NCBI GenBank assembly: GCA_030602965.1 | Contig: JAUVYS010000068.1 | Coordinates: forward strand, 1-6,804 | Origin: Candidatus Bathyarchaeota archaeon | GTDB taxonomy: Archaea > Thermoproteota > Bathyarchaeia > RBG-16-48-13 > JAGMEO01 | Length of the DNA stretch: 6,804 nucleotides | Reading direction: 5' to 3' | Part shown: in pieces, positions 1-5,053 of the stretch | Layout: every line of letters starts with the position of its first letter | Position numbering within the stretch: position 1 is the first letter of the stretch | The notes under the pieces: model-generated | Seen by the model: only the letters and a program-made list of their open reading frames with translations | Database searches by the model: none | What the model was told of the DNA's origin: nothing | Position numbers and translations under genes: made by a program

Positions 1-7
1 AAAATTA

Positions 8-274
8 ATGAAGTATAATGAGAGAAAGCGGGTCGTGTTAGATGCTATTCGTTCTCTTGAAGAGGATGGTTTTTACGAAATAACATCGAGTGATGTCTAC
101 GAATATTTGATGGATTATGATCCGTTTCTTGAGAAAACAGCCATAAAGATGGCTCTCTATAGATATCATCGCCAAGGCTTACTTAGGAGAAGGAGAACAG
201 AGGGAGTCACACGGAGTTACGAGTTAACCCCCAAGGGTTTAAGAAGACTAACCTGGCTTCAAGAGAATGAATGA
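8..274 (+). CDS. small winged-helix DNA-binding protein
   Basis: This 88-residue basic protein has the pattern of a stand-alone winged helix-turn-helix. Residues 1-20 form a first helix (RKRVVLDAIRSLEEDG). Residues 26-37 (TSSDVYEYLMDY) and 43-58 (KTAIKMALYRYHRQGLL) look like the helix-turn-helix. RRRRTEGVTRSYELTPKG (60-77) reads as the wing, ending in the common YELTxKG motif of MarR/PadR-like and archaeal wHTH proteins. It is probably a cytoplasmic transcriptional regulator, but no target is known. ATG at 8 is the first start seen; only seven bases precede it, so a longer N-terminus outside the window cannot be excluded. A hairpin and T-run follow the stop by 25 bases. The GTTAAC cluster about 100 bases downstream is a possible binding region (inference only). 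Confidence 0.75.
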   Translation: MKYNERKRVVLDAIRSLEEDGFYEITSSDVYEYLMDYDPFLEKTAIKMALYRYHRQGLLRRRRTEGVTRSYELTPKGLRRLTWLQENE

Positions 275-299
275 TTAAACTTATAATGAAAAGATTAAT

Positions 300-323
300 C
301 ATCTGTTAAAACAGATGTTTTTT
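300..323 (+). terminator. hairpin plus T-run terminator after the wHTH gene
   Basis: CATCTGTT (300-307) and AACAGATG (310-317) form a perfect 8-bp inverted repeat with an AA spacer, followed directly by six T (318-323). It lies 25 bases after the wHTH stop codon and is a plausible transcription end. In archaea the T-run alone may suffice, so the stem could have another role. Confidence 0.65.
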
Positions 324-343
324 CCTCTGTAAAGCAAGCTTAT

Positions 344-363
344 GGAGACGCACTTGCGTCTCC
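344..363. repeat. perfect 8-bp inverted repeat (hairpin)
   Basis: GGAGACGC (344-351) and GCGTCTCC (356-363) pair perfectly around ACTT. The GC-rich stem stands out in an AT-rich gap and has no T-run after it, so it is not an obvious terminator. It could be a regulator site, an RNA hairpin or an old mobile-element end. Confidence 0.6.
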
Positions 364-370
364 TGGCAGA

Positions 371-515
371 ATAGTTAACCATACGTATTAGAAAAAAACT
401 GTGGATAAAAAAACTAGTTAAATAATTTATCTAATAGTTAACTACTATTTCATGGTTAATATTGTCCACTCACTTTTTAACACATATGGGCGATATACAC
501 GCTAAAGTTAACTTT
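371..515. other. cluster of GTTAA motifs in AT-rich DNA
   Basis: GTTAAC occurs at 374-379, 437-442 and 507-512. Variants GTTAAA (417-422) and GTTAAT (455-460) lie between, and an inverted GTTAA lies at 477-481. The copy at 504-515 is a 12-base perfect palindrome (AAAGTTAACTTT). Two copies share an AATAGTTAAC context. This density in about 145 bases is far above chance for six-base words. It looks like a multi-site binding region, such as an operator cluster or an origin-like iteron region, but no initiator gene is visible. The adjacent wHTH protein is a candidate binder. Confidence 0.35.
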
Positions 516-582
516 CTCTCTCAACCAGTAAGTAATGACTGACAAGGTTGGTCTGACCAGTCGCTTGATAAGTATGAAGACA

Positions 583-663
583 TCAACCATCCTCTAAGAA
601 AGATTCAGCAATTTCTTTAACTTTTCCATGATGCTTAGTTTCCGCACAAACATATTTTTTCAA
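583..663 (-). CDS. possible 26-residue protein
   Basis: This minus-strand ORF starts at TTG (663-661) and stops at TGA (585-583). The peptide begins MKKYVCAETKHHGK and continues as a Lys/Glu-rich helix-like segment ending FLEDG. Support comes from GGTGAT at 675-670, a perfect match to the archaeal SD, exactly six bases before the TTG. Two TATA-like boxes lie upstream on the same strand: TATAAAT at 757-751 and an AT box near 709-700. No family is recognised. It may be a real microprotein or the start of a truncated gene. Confidence 0.35.
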   Translation of the reverse strand: MKKYVCAETKHHGKVKEIAESFLEDG

Positions 664-716
664 ATCAACATCACCCCCCAAATACTTTAGAATATTAGAT
701 TAAATAAAAAAACTAT

Positions 717-769
717 TGGTAGTCGGGGGGATACCACTCACTGGGACAGAATTTATACCACTTTTTTTT
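717..769 (+). other. G-run hairpin, ATACCACT direct repeat and T-run
   Basis: TGGTA (717-721) and TACCA (732-736) flank a ten-base loop containing G6. ATACCACT occurs twice, at 731-738 and 755-762, and the second copy runs into eight T (762-769). On the plus strand this resembles a hairpin followed by a terminator-like T-run. No plus-strand gene ends nearby, so its role is unclear; it also overlaps the putative minus-strand promoter. Confidence 0.25.
750..757 (-). promoter_or_regulatory. TATA-like box for the minus-strand small ORF
   Basis: On the minus strand the bases read TATAAATT, a good archaeal TATA box. Initiation about 25 bases on, near 728, would give a leader of some 65 bases before the TTG at 663. 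That leader would contain a C6 run (730-725) able to pair with the G6 run (679-674) overlapping the SD. A second box near 709-700 would give a short leader instead. Confidence 0.3.
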
Positions 770-795
770 AAAAATCAATTGTTGTGAATTTTTGA

Positions 796-838
796 TCGGC
801 TCTGATTAGGGGCTGACAGGAACCCTCAGAGTAACTCT
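796..838 (+). repeat. dispersed hairpin repeat, copy R1
   Basis: This is the first of five same-direction copies. Its core is CTGATTAGGGG followed by CTGACAGGAA, then CCCTCAG and AGTAACTCT. CTCTGA (800-805) pairs with TCAGAG (826-831), and a GGG in 809-812 pairs with CCC (823-825), leaving a small bulge. It is closest to R5: 33 of 37 bases match over the core. It has no T-tract after it. It lies about 80 bases before the M20 peptidase start and marks the left edge of the repeat-bounded region in this window. Confidence 0.8.
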
Positions 839-877
839 TGGAGATTATTTGGAAGATCATTAAATTTGAGTACGCTA

Positions 878-887
878 AAAATATAAT
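878..887 (+). promoter_or_regulatory. TATA box of the M20 peptidase gene
   Basis: AAATATAATT lies in an A-rich context. Initiation about 25 bases downstream falls near 907-910, so the transcript would have a very short leader before GTG 910 or GTG 919. Confidence 0.5.
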
Positions 888-918
888 TATGGGTTGAAGC
901 GCGCGCGAGGTGAGAAGT

Positions 919-2067
919 GTGAATAATAGTGTGAATCCTGTAAGGGTTCTTGAAAAACTCATAGCGTTTCCTACATATCAGGTTACGCCAGACAAAATCG
1001 CTGAAGGAATGAAGGGGTGCTCATCTTATTTGTCTACTTGCTTGGAGCAGTTAGGATTCAGCGTTAAGACTGATGAGCTCTGCAATGTTACAGCAGAGAG
1101 GGAATTTGATGGAGAAGATTCCTTCTTGATCAATTCACATTTTGATACAGTTCCGCCAGCAAGAGGATGGGAAGATGCGCTTAATCCGAGACTTAATGAT
1201 GACAAATTGTATGGCCTTGGATCTTCAGATCCTAAAGGAGGAATTGCCGCTACAATCTCCGCGCTTTCACAGGTGGAGAATTGTAGATTCGCTAGACTAA
1301 TAGTGCAGTTTGTGAATTACGAAGACAACGCGATCATGTATCGTGGAAAAAGATGGTTGGGAATGCCTTATTTCCTGTCAAGGAATCCAAAGTTTAATGT
1401 GGATTATGGCATAAATGTTGAGCCTACTGTGGTTGGCGATAAACTGGCACTCAGTATTGGATGCACCGGTAGATTGGCTTTCAGTGTAAGAACACTTGGA
1501 AAGGAGGCTCACTCTTCAACTCCAAAAGAGGGGAAGAATGCGATATACGACATGATGAAGGTAATGGCTGCTCTCAGACAGATTCCACCAGGAAAATATA
1601 AGATAGACGATTTTGAGGGTGAGATGCCTATAAACGTCGCTACAATTGAAGGGGGGAGAGCGATAAACATTGTTCCTGAAGAATGCAAAATTACCTGTGA
1701 GAGGAGACTCTTCCCAGGGGAAGATCACAAAGAAATTGAGAATACAATAAGCTCAGCCTTAGAGAACGTGGAAAAAGCAAAAATAGATTGCAGTTTCAAT
1801 CGACCAGTTCAACTTCCGTATGCGATTAATAGAGATGAAGAAGTCGTTTCTCTTGTTGAGAACGCGATCTCGGATACTCTAGGCTACACGCCTTCAATTC
1901 GGATAGAGTTGGGGAGAACCGATTCAACTTATCTTTATCACAACGCTGGAATAAAAACTGTGATCGTTGGACCTGGACATACAGGTCATGTCAAGGACGA
2001 ATTTATCTACATAGACAGATTGCTTGAATTCACGAAAGTTCTTGAAAACATACTTGAAACGCGATAA
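919..2067 (+). CDS. M20-family metallopeptidase / deacylase
   Basis: This is a 382-residue cytoplasmic amidohydrolase of the ArgE/DapE/carboxypeptidase G2 type, normally using two zinc ions. Numbering from GTG 919, visible motifs are SHFDTVP (H74, D76), GSSDPKGG (bridging D104), the base region NYEDN (E135-D136), NVEPT (E168), KEAHSST (H198, dimerisation domain) and GPGHTGHVKDE (H357, E361). Length is normal for the family. Position 136 is Asp where most members have a second Glu. The substrate cannot be told from sequence: N-acyl amino acid, dipeptide and LysW-type substrates are all possible. Start: GAGGTGA (907-913) sits five bases before GTG 919. GTG 910 would suit a leaderless transcript and GTG 931 is a third option. 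The PK_C-like gene follows after 76 bases with its own TATA box. Confidence 0.9.
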   Translation: MNNSVNPVRVLEKLIAFPTYQVTPDKIAEGMKGCSSYLSTCLEQLGFSVKTDELCNVTAEREFDGEDSFLINSHFDTVPPARGWEDALNPRLNDDKLYGLGSSDPKGGIAATISALSQVENCRFARLIVQFVNYEDNAIMYRGKRWLGMPYFLSRNPKFNVDYGINVEPTVVGDKLALSIGCTGRLAFSVRTLGKEAHSSTPKEGKNAIYDMMKVMAALRQIPPGKYKIDDFEGEMPINVATIEGGRAINIVPEECKITCERRLFPGEDHKEIENTISSALENVEKAKIDCSFNRPVQLPYAINRDEEVVSLVENAISDTLGYTPSIRIELGRTDSTYLYHNAGIKTVIVGPGHTGHVKDEFIYIDRLLEFTKVLENILETR

Positions 2068-2108
2068 CGATATGTCGTGGGATCGATTGGATGCTCATTG
2101 AACAAAGA

Positions 2109-2117
2109 TTATATTTT
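2109..2117 (+). promoter_or_regulatory. TATA box of the PK_C-like gene
   Basis: TTATATTTT is centred about 27 bases before 2141-2144. No SD precedes the start, so a leaderless transcript is expected. Confidence 0.5.
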
Positions 2118-2143
2118 GATGTTCATTTCTACTCTATGCGGTG

Positions 2144-2632
2144 ATGGCCTTGACTTATTATGAAGTGCCTGGGAGAGAAAATGCTGATGCAACGTTGGAA
2201 CTGGTAAATGGTAAGGTACGAAAGTTGAAGATAAAGAATATTGTAGTGGCATCTACAAGAGGTTTCACAGCAGAGAAGGCTTTTAAAGTCTTCAAGGACA
2301 CAGATGTAAACCTAACGATCGTGGGAACAGAAAGGGAAAGGTTCCCAACCGACCTCTTAGGAAAGTTGGAGGAGAAGGGGTACAACGTGTGCTTTAGTCA
2401 CGAGACAGATTACAGTTATCTCGACCCTGCTAAAAACGCATATAGACGTTTCAGTCAGGGAGTGAAGGTGGCGGTCGAGATCGCAATGATAGCAGCCCAA
2501 AAAGGCTTTATATCAACAGAAGAAGATATCATCTCAGTAGGAAAGTGGGACACCGCACTTGTTGTCAAGCCAGCAACAAGCGATAAATTCTCAGAGCTGA
2601 AGATCAGAGAACTCATATGTATGCCAAGATAA
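2144..2632 (+). CDS. pyruvate kinase alpha/beta (C-terminal)-like domain protein
   Basis: This 162-residue protein belongs to the archaeal family consisting only of a pyruvate-kinase C-terminal-like domain (PK_C). Supporting segments are YYEVPGRENADATLEL (5-20), IKNIVVASTRGFTAEKAF (30-47), FSQGVKVAVEIAMIAAQKG (103-121), WDTALVVKPA (135-144) and the family-typical end LKIRELICMPR. It lacks the pyruvate kinase barrel and active site, so it is not a pyruvate kinase; the family role is unknown. From memory, relatives have about 180-190 residues, so this is a compact form, shorter before residue 100 and in the GxxxDTALV loop. GTG 2141 is an equally near start; ATG 2144 was preferred. The stop overlaps a palindrome (2631-2646) and R2 follows 28 bases later. 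Confidence 0.85.
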   Translation: MALTYYEVPGRENADATLELVNGKVRKLKIKNIVVASTRGFTAEKAFKVFKDTDVNLTIVGTERERFPTDLLGKLEEKGYNVCFSHETDYSYLDPAKNAYRRFSQGVKVAVEIAMIAAQKGFISTEEDIISVGKWDTALVVKPATSDKFSELKIRELICMPR

Positions 2633-2646
2633 TCGCGTGCGCGATT
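2631..2646. repeat. perfect palindrome at the PK_C stop codon
   Basis: AATCGCG (2631-2637) and CGCGATT (2640-2646) are a perfect 7-bp inverted repeat with a TG spacer, overlapping the stop codon and followed by TT. It stands 14 bases before R2. A different 7-bp palindrome stands at a similar place before R4. Confidence 0.6.
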
Positions 2647-2657
2647 TTAGCATTTAG

Positions 2658-2711
2658 TCATGGCCTGTCTCTGATAGGGACTGACGGGACCCCTCAGAGT
2701 GACTGTTTTTC
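2658..2711 (+). repeat. dispersed hairpin repeat, copy R2
   Basis: The core reads CTGATAGGGA, CTGACGGGAC, then CCCTCAG and AGTGACTG plus T5. GTCTCTGA (2667-2674) can pair with TCAGA (2694-2698) and GAC (2701-2703), and GGG pairs with CCC inside. A competing hairpin GTCTC (2667-2671) / GGGAC (2677-2681) uses the same bases. The left 30 bases match R3 at 28 positions, and the outer arms match R4 almost exactly. It sits between the PK_C-like and GNAT genes. Confidence 0.8.
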
Positions 2712-2734
2712 AAGACTTCGAGGCTTTTTCTTTT
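2712..2734 (+). terminator. hairpin and T-rich tract after R2
   Basis: AAG-A-CT (2712-2717) pairs with AG-G-CTT (2721-2726) around TCG, with one A-G mismatch, and runs into TTTTTCTTTT (2725-2734). It probably ends transcription from the PK_C-like gene, with the T5 of R2 just before it. Confidence 0.45.
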
Positions 2735-2759
2735 GTGTACGCGAACCTAATTAACCGCG

Positions 2760-2769
2760 TATGTATAAT
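2760..2769 (+). promoter_or_regulatory. TATA-like box of the GNAT gene
   Basis: TATGTATAAT lies about 20 bases before ATG 2784. No SD is seen, so a leaderless or near-leaderless start is likely, though the spacing is slightly short. Confidence 0.4.
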
Positions 2770-2783
2770 ATTGGCTGTTGTAA

Positions 2784-3305
2784 ATGATTCGTAGGTTATC
2801 GTCTTCTGACTTCAATTCCATCTTGCAGGTCATTAATGAAGCTGCAGCGGTTTACAAGAACATTATTCCAAATGATAGGTGGAAAGAGCCCTATATGTCA
2901 GTAGAAGAGTTGAGAAAAGAGATAGAAGCTGGTGTTACTTTCTATGGTTGGATGGATGATGATGTTTTAATTGGAGTGATGGGGCTTCAGTTCGTCAAAG
3001 ATACCACATTGATCAGACACTCCTATGTACTTACAGATTTTCAGAGAAGAGGAATCGAAGGAAAGCTACTTAAACACTTGAAAGGTTTAACTGAAACACC
3101 TGAAGTCTTGGTTGGTACTTGGCAGGATACAAGATGGGCTATACATTTTTACGAGAAGCATGAGTTCAAGTTAGTTTCTATGAAAGAGAAGGAGAGACTT
3201 CTTAGAAAATACTGGAACATTCCGGAACGGCAAATAGAGACTTCAGCAGTTCTTAAATTCGCGCGCGATCGATATTTGAAAGACATATATTATTATACAC
3301 TTTAG
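2784..3305 (+). CDS. GNAT-family N-acetyltransferase
   Basis: This 173-residue protein covers a whole GNAT fold and would transfer an acetyl group from acetyl-CoA to an amine. The acetyl-CoA loop is QRRGIEG (87-93), fitting the Q/R-x-x-G-x-G/A motif, after the strand LIRHSYVLTDF. RWAIHFYEKHEFKLV (117-131) is the typical helix and strand of motif B. The flanking segments NEAAAVYKNIIPNDRW (18-33), EPYMSVEELRKEI and YWNIPERQIETSAVL (143-157) match a widespread uncharacterised GNAT subfamily. Third glycine of the loop is present (G93); I91-E92 is less usual than G-x. No substrate can be named. It precedes the YjbQ-family gene by 71 bases and may be cotranscribed with it. GNATs are common cargo in mobile cassette arrays. 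Confidence 0.88.
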   Translation: MIRRLSSSDFNSILQVINEAAAVYKNIIPNDRWKEPYMSVEELRKEIEAGVTFYGWMDDDVLIGVMGLQFVKDTTLIRHSYVLTDFQRRGIEGKLLKHLKGLTETPEVLVGTWQDTRWAIHFYEKHEFKLVSMKEKERLLRKYWNIPERQIETSAVLKFARDRYLKDIYYYTL

Positions 3306-3376
3306 AATAATTCTGCTTTTGTAATCATGTGCTGATCGCTAGAGTACATGTGGAAGAGACGATGGGGTAAATTTTA

Positions 3377-3796
3377 TTGAAGTCAGTTACGGAATACCTT
3401 TGGTTTGATACCATAGAGAGAAGAGCTTACATCAACATAACTGATAAAGTGAGAGATATTGTTCGACAAAGTGGTATTAAGGAGGGCATATGCTTGGTCA
3501 ATGCCAGGCATATTACTGCAAGCGTTTATATTAATGATGCAGAGAACGGCCTCATCAAAGATTTTGACAACTGGCTTGAAAGGTTGGCTCCACATGACCC
3601 CGTCTCGCAATATCGACATAACAGAACTGGTGAAGATAACGCTGATGCACATCTGAAAAGGCAGATTATGGGAAGGGATGTCGTTATTGCTGTGACTCAA
3701 GGAAAACTAGATTTTGGACCTTGGGAGCAAATATACTATGGAGAGTTTGACGGACGTAGAAGGAAGAGTGTTCTAGTGAAAGTTATAGGCGAATAA
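3377..3796 (+). CDS. YjbQ/UPF0047 family protein (secondary thiamine-phosphate synthase type)
   Basis: This 139-residue protein spans the whole UPF0047 family. Conserved landmarks are NARHITASVYIND (42-54, H45), YRHNRTGEDNADAHLKRQI (79-97, H81 and H92), then VIAVTQGKLDFGPWEQIYYGEFDG (103-126). The three His residues match the cluster conserved in YjbQ-like proteins. Some family members show weak thiamine-phosphate synthase activity, but the true role is uncertain. The start is TTG: GATGGGG at 3361-3367 gives an SD-like site nine bases before it, and no in-frame ATG lies near the N-terminus. The upstream in-frame ATG at 3362 is followed at once by TAA. No separate promoter is clear, so it may be read through from the GNAT gene. 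Confidence 0.88.
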   Translation: MKSVTEYLWFDTIERRAYINITDKVRDIVRQSGIKEGICLVNARHITASVYINDAENGLIKDFDNWLERLAPHDPVSQYRHNRTGEDNADAHLKRQIMGRDVVIAVTQGKLDFGPWEQIYYGEFDGRRRKSVLVKVIGE

Positions 3797-3877
3797 AGAA
3801 TAGATCAAATCAGAGTGGAATCAATAATGCTTTGGCACGTACAATAAGGATAAATGTAATGATTGATTGATTTCAGA

Positions 3878-3940
3878 TCATGACCTTTCTCTGATAGGGA
3901 CTGACGGAAATCCTCAGTGTAACTATGTTTCTATTTTTTT
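3878..3940 (+). repeat. dispersed hairpin repeat, copy R3, with T7 tract
   Basis: The core is CTGATAGGGA, CTGACGGAAA, then TCCTCAG and TGTAACT. T7 follows at 3934-3940. The hairpin CTGA...TCAG is kept with the inner GGG facing TCC. The left part matches R2 (28 of 30 bases). The right part from TGACGG onward matches R5 (22 of 23) rather than R2 (18 of 23). It lies 82 bases after the YjbQ-family stop. The end of a minus-strand 37-residue ORF overlaps its last bases. Confidence 0.8.
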
Positions 3941-4036
3941 GCGTCTTCTTATACGTGCCGCACGCAGACCGATAGATAGTTTGTTATGATCATCTTTTCT
4001 TATTTCTACCAATCTCTTATAACAGACGATGCCCAT
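3923..4036 (-). CDS. possible 37-residue basic protein
   Basis: ATG at 4036-4034 to TAG at 3925-3923 gives a peptide starting MGIVCYKRLVEIRKDDHN and ending in a very basic helix-like segment (LRAARIRRRKKIET). The codons and residue order look protein-like, and the strand has a TATA-like box at 4073-4068, about 34 bases upstream, placed between TGCTG and CAGCA arms. There is no clear SD, no family is recognised, and the stop falls inside repeat R3. It may be a microprotein or chance. Apart from R3 and this ORF, the 363-base gap 3797-4159 shows only the OB gene promoter region. Confidence 0.25.
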   Translation of the reverse strand: MGIVCYKRLVEIRKDDHNKLSIGLRAARIRRRKKIET

Positions 4037-4061
4037 TGTAGGTTAAAGTCTTCCTTGTTTT

Positions 4062-4078
4062 TGCTGGTATATTCAGCA
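4062..4078. promoter_or_regulatory. inverted repeat enclosing a TATA-like sequence
   Basis: TGCTG (4062-4066) and CAGCA (4074-4078) flank GTATATT. This is the layout of an operator over a TATA box. On the minus strand it could drive the 37-residue ORF; on the plus strand it lies about 90 bases before the OB-fold gene. Confidence 0.25.
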
Positions 4079-4133
4079 GATAGGGCGTACTTCTCAAGTC
4101 AGCGTGGACTGTTCTCGCGCAGGATAAACTGGG

Positions 4134-4141
4134 TTTTAACA
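4134..4141 (+). promoter_or_regulatory. TATA-like box of the OB-fold gene
   Basis: TTTTAACA lies about 23 bases before ATG 4160, suiting a leaderless start. AGGA (4147-4150) nine bases before the ATG is a weak SD alternative. Confidence 0.3.
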
Positions 4142-4159
4142 GGAATAGGAACTGATTAA

Positions 4160-4849
4160 ATGCAAAGCTTATCACGGTTTGGAAGAGGTAGACGCCCCGG
4201 CAAACACCATTCATATTCAGAGGAGAGGGGTATTGAGTACCTTGCGAGAATCTCTGTAAAACATGGAATTGATTCAGACGAGTTTTTTGCGTGTCTAATT
4301 GAGGCTTGGAAGAACCAGAAAGCTAAATGCAAAGATTTGGAAATAGAGTGTCGTGAGAAGACGCCGGATCACTGCATTTTCCTCTTGACTCGAAGCGATG
4401 GGTGGGTTGCACAATTTCCCTTGGCAGAACGCGTTCTCATGGAAGCCAATCCGCTGAAAGAATTCGAAAACAAAATGTTGCTCAGAGCGCAGCGTCTGGC
4501 AAAGAGTAAACCGGCGCGTTTAAAGATTGAGGGTCTGAGTGCAGGAAGGAAACATGTTACGGTGAAGGCAAGAGTTCTCAAGATGTCAAAACCTAAATTA
4601 GTGTCCACAAGATTTGGTACTCAAGCTTATGTTTCCAACATAATAATTGGTGACAATACCGAAACCATTGAACTGAGCTTATGGAATAAACAGGCCAAAG
4701 CCATCTCTGTAGGGGACGTCATACAGATTGACAACGGTTACGTCGCCAGTTTCAGAGGCAAAAGACAGCTGAGAATAGGAAGACGCGGAGAAATAGATGT
4801 CGTCAAGGATTCAGACTTTCCATCAATAGAGCAGCTAAAGAAAACATAA
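4160..4849 (+). CDS. OB-fold nucleic-acid-binding protein (archaeal SSB/RPA-like)
   Basis: This is a 229-residue protein. The C-terminal part (about 120-218) has the layout of an archaeal single-stranded-DNA-binding OB fold: VTVKARVLKMSKPK (133-146), a turn with FGTQAYVSNIIIGDNTETIELSLW (152-175), ISVGDVIQIDNGYVASFRGK (182-201) and LRIGRRGEIDVV (204-215). The N-terminal 115 residues are separate: a basic start (GRGRRPGKHH), a helical stretch (RGIEYLARISVKHGIDSDEFFACLIEAW) and a helical linker near 88-117. No family was recognised for that part. It likely binds single-stranded DNA or RNA, possibly in replication, repair or recombination. ATG 4160 is the first possible start because an in-frame TAA sits at 4157-4159. 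It is alone in the R3-R4 block. Confidence 0.75.
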   Translation: MQSLSRFGRGRRPGKHHSYSEERGIEYLARISVKHGIDSDEFFACLIEAWKNQKAKCKDLEIECREKTPDHCIFLLTRSDGWVAQFPLAERVLMEANPLKEFENKMLLRAQRLAKSKPARLKIEGLSAGRKHVTVKARVLKMSKPKLVSTRFGTQAYVSNIIIGDNTETIELSLWNKQAKAISVGDVIQIDNGYVASFRGKRQLRIGRRGEIDVVKDSDFPSIEQLKKT

Positions 4850-4927
4850 TCTTCAACGCAACGAGCACGAACAGTACAAGAACAGAAAAGCAGATAACGC
4901 AAAAGAAATTTCAAATTGTATCCCATA

Positions 4928-4949
4928 ATCGATCGAGACTATGATCGAT
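4928..4949. repeat. perfect 7-bp inverted repeat before R4
   Basis: ATCGATC (4928-4934) and GATCGAT (4943-4949) pair perfectly around an eight-base loop. It lies 11 bases before R4, as the unrelated AATCGCG palindrome lies before R2. It could be part of the 3' end of the OB-fold transcript. Confidence 0.55.
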
Positions 4950-4960
4950 GATATTTATAG

Positions 4961-5011
4961 GTGGCCTGTCTCTGACCGAGACGGAAGAAAACCTCAGAGG
5001 GACTGTTTTTC
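4961..5011 (+). repeat. dispersed hairpin repeat, copy R4 (divergent interior)
   Basis: The outer arms match R2 closely: TGGCCTGTCTCTGA on the left, CCTCAGAGGGACTG plus T5 on the right. The interior differs: CCGAGACGGAAGAAAA replaces the second CTGA unit. GTCTCTGA (4968-4975) still faces TCAGA and GAC (4994-4998, 5001-5003). It can also form a fully Watson-Crick hairpin GTCTC (4968-4972) / GAGAC (4978-4982), where R2 has one G-U pair. It lies between the ends of two convergent genes. Confidence 0.72.
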
Positions 5012-5053
5012 ACAGATAAGCATACGATCCCATCAATACTGATTACTTGTATG

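Noticed and set aside
2659..2674. Tiny reading frames in each repeat (start codon plus about four codons, then TGA or TAG)
   Set aside because: Present in all five copies (ATG, GTG or TTG starts) but without SD and with changing frames and residues; likely a by-product of the conserved CTGATAG.
898..3270. CGCGCG-type tracts near gene borders (about 900-907, 2634-2644, 3260-3267)
   Set aside because: Noticeable in AT-rich DNA, but only three short cases, one inside a coding region, with no common position.
4738..4926. 62-codon minus-strand ORF at the end of the OB-fold gene
   Set aside because: Mostly antisense to the OB domain, no SD, no recognisable protein pattern.
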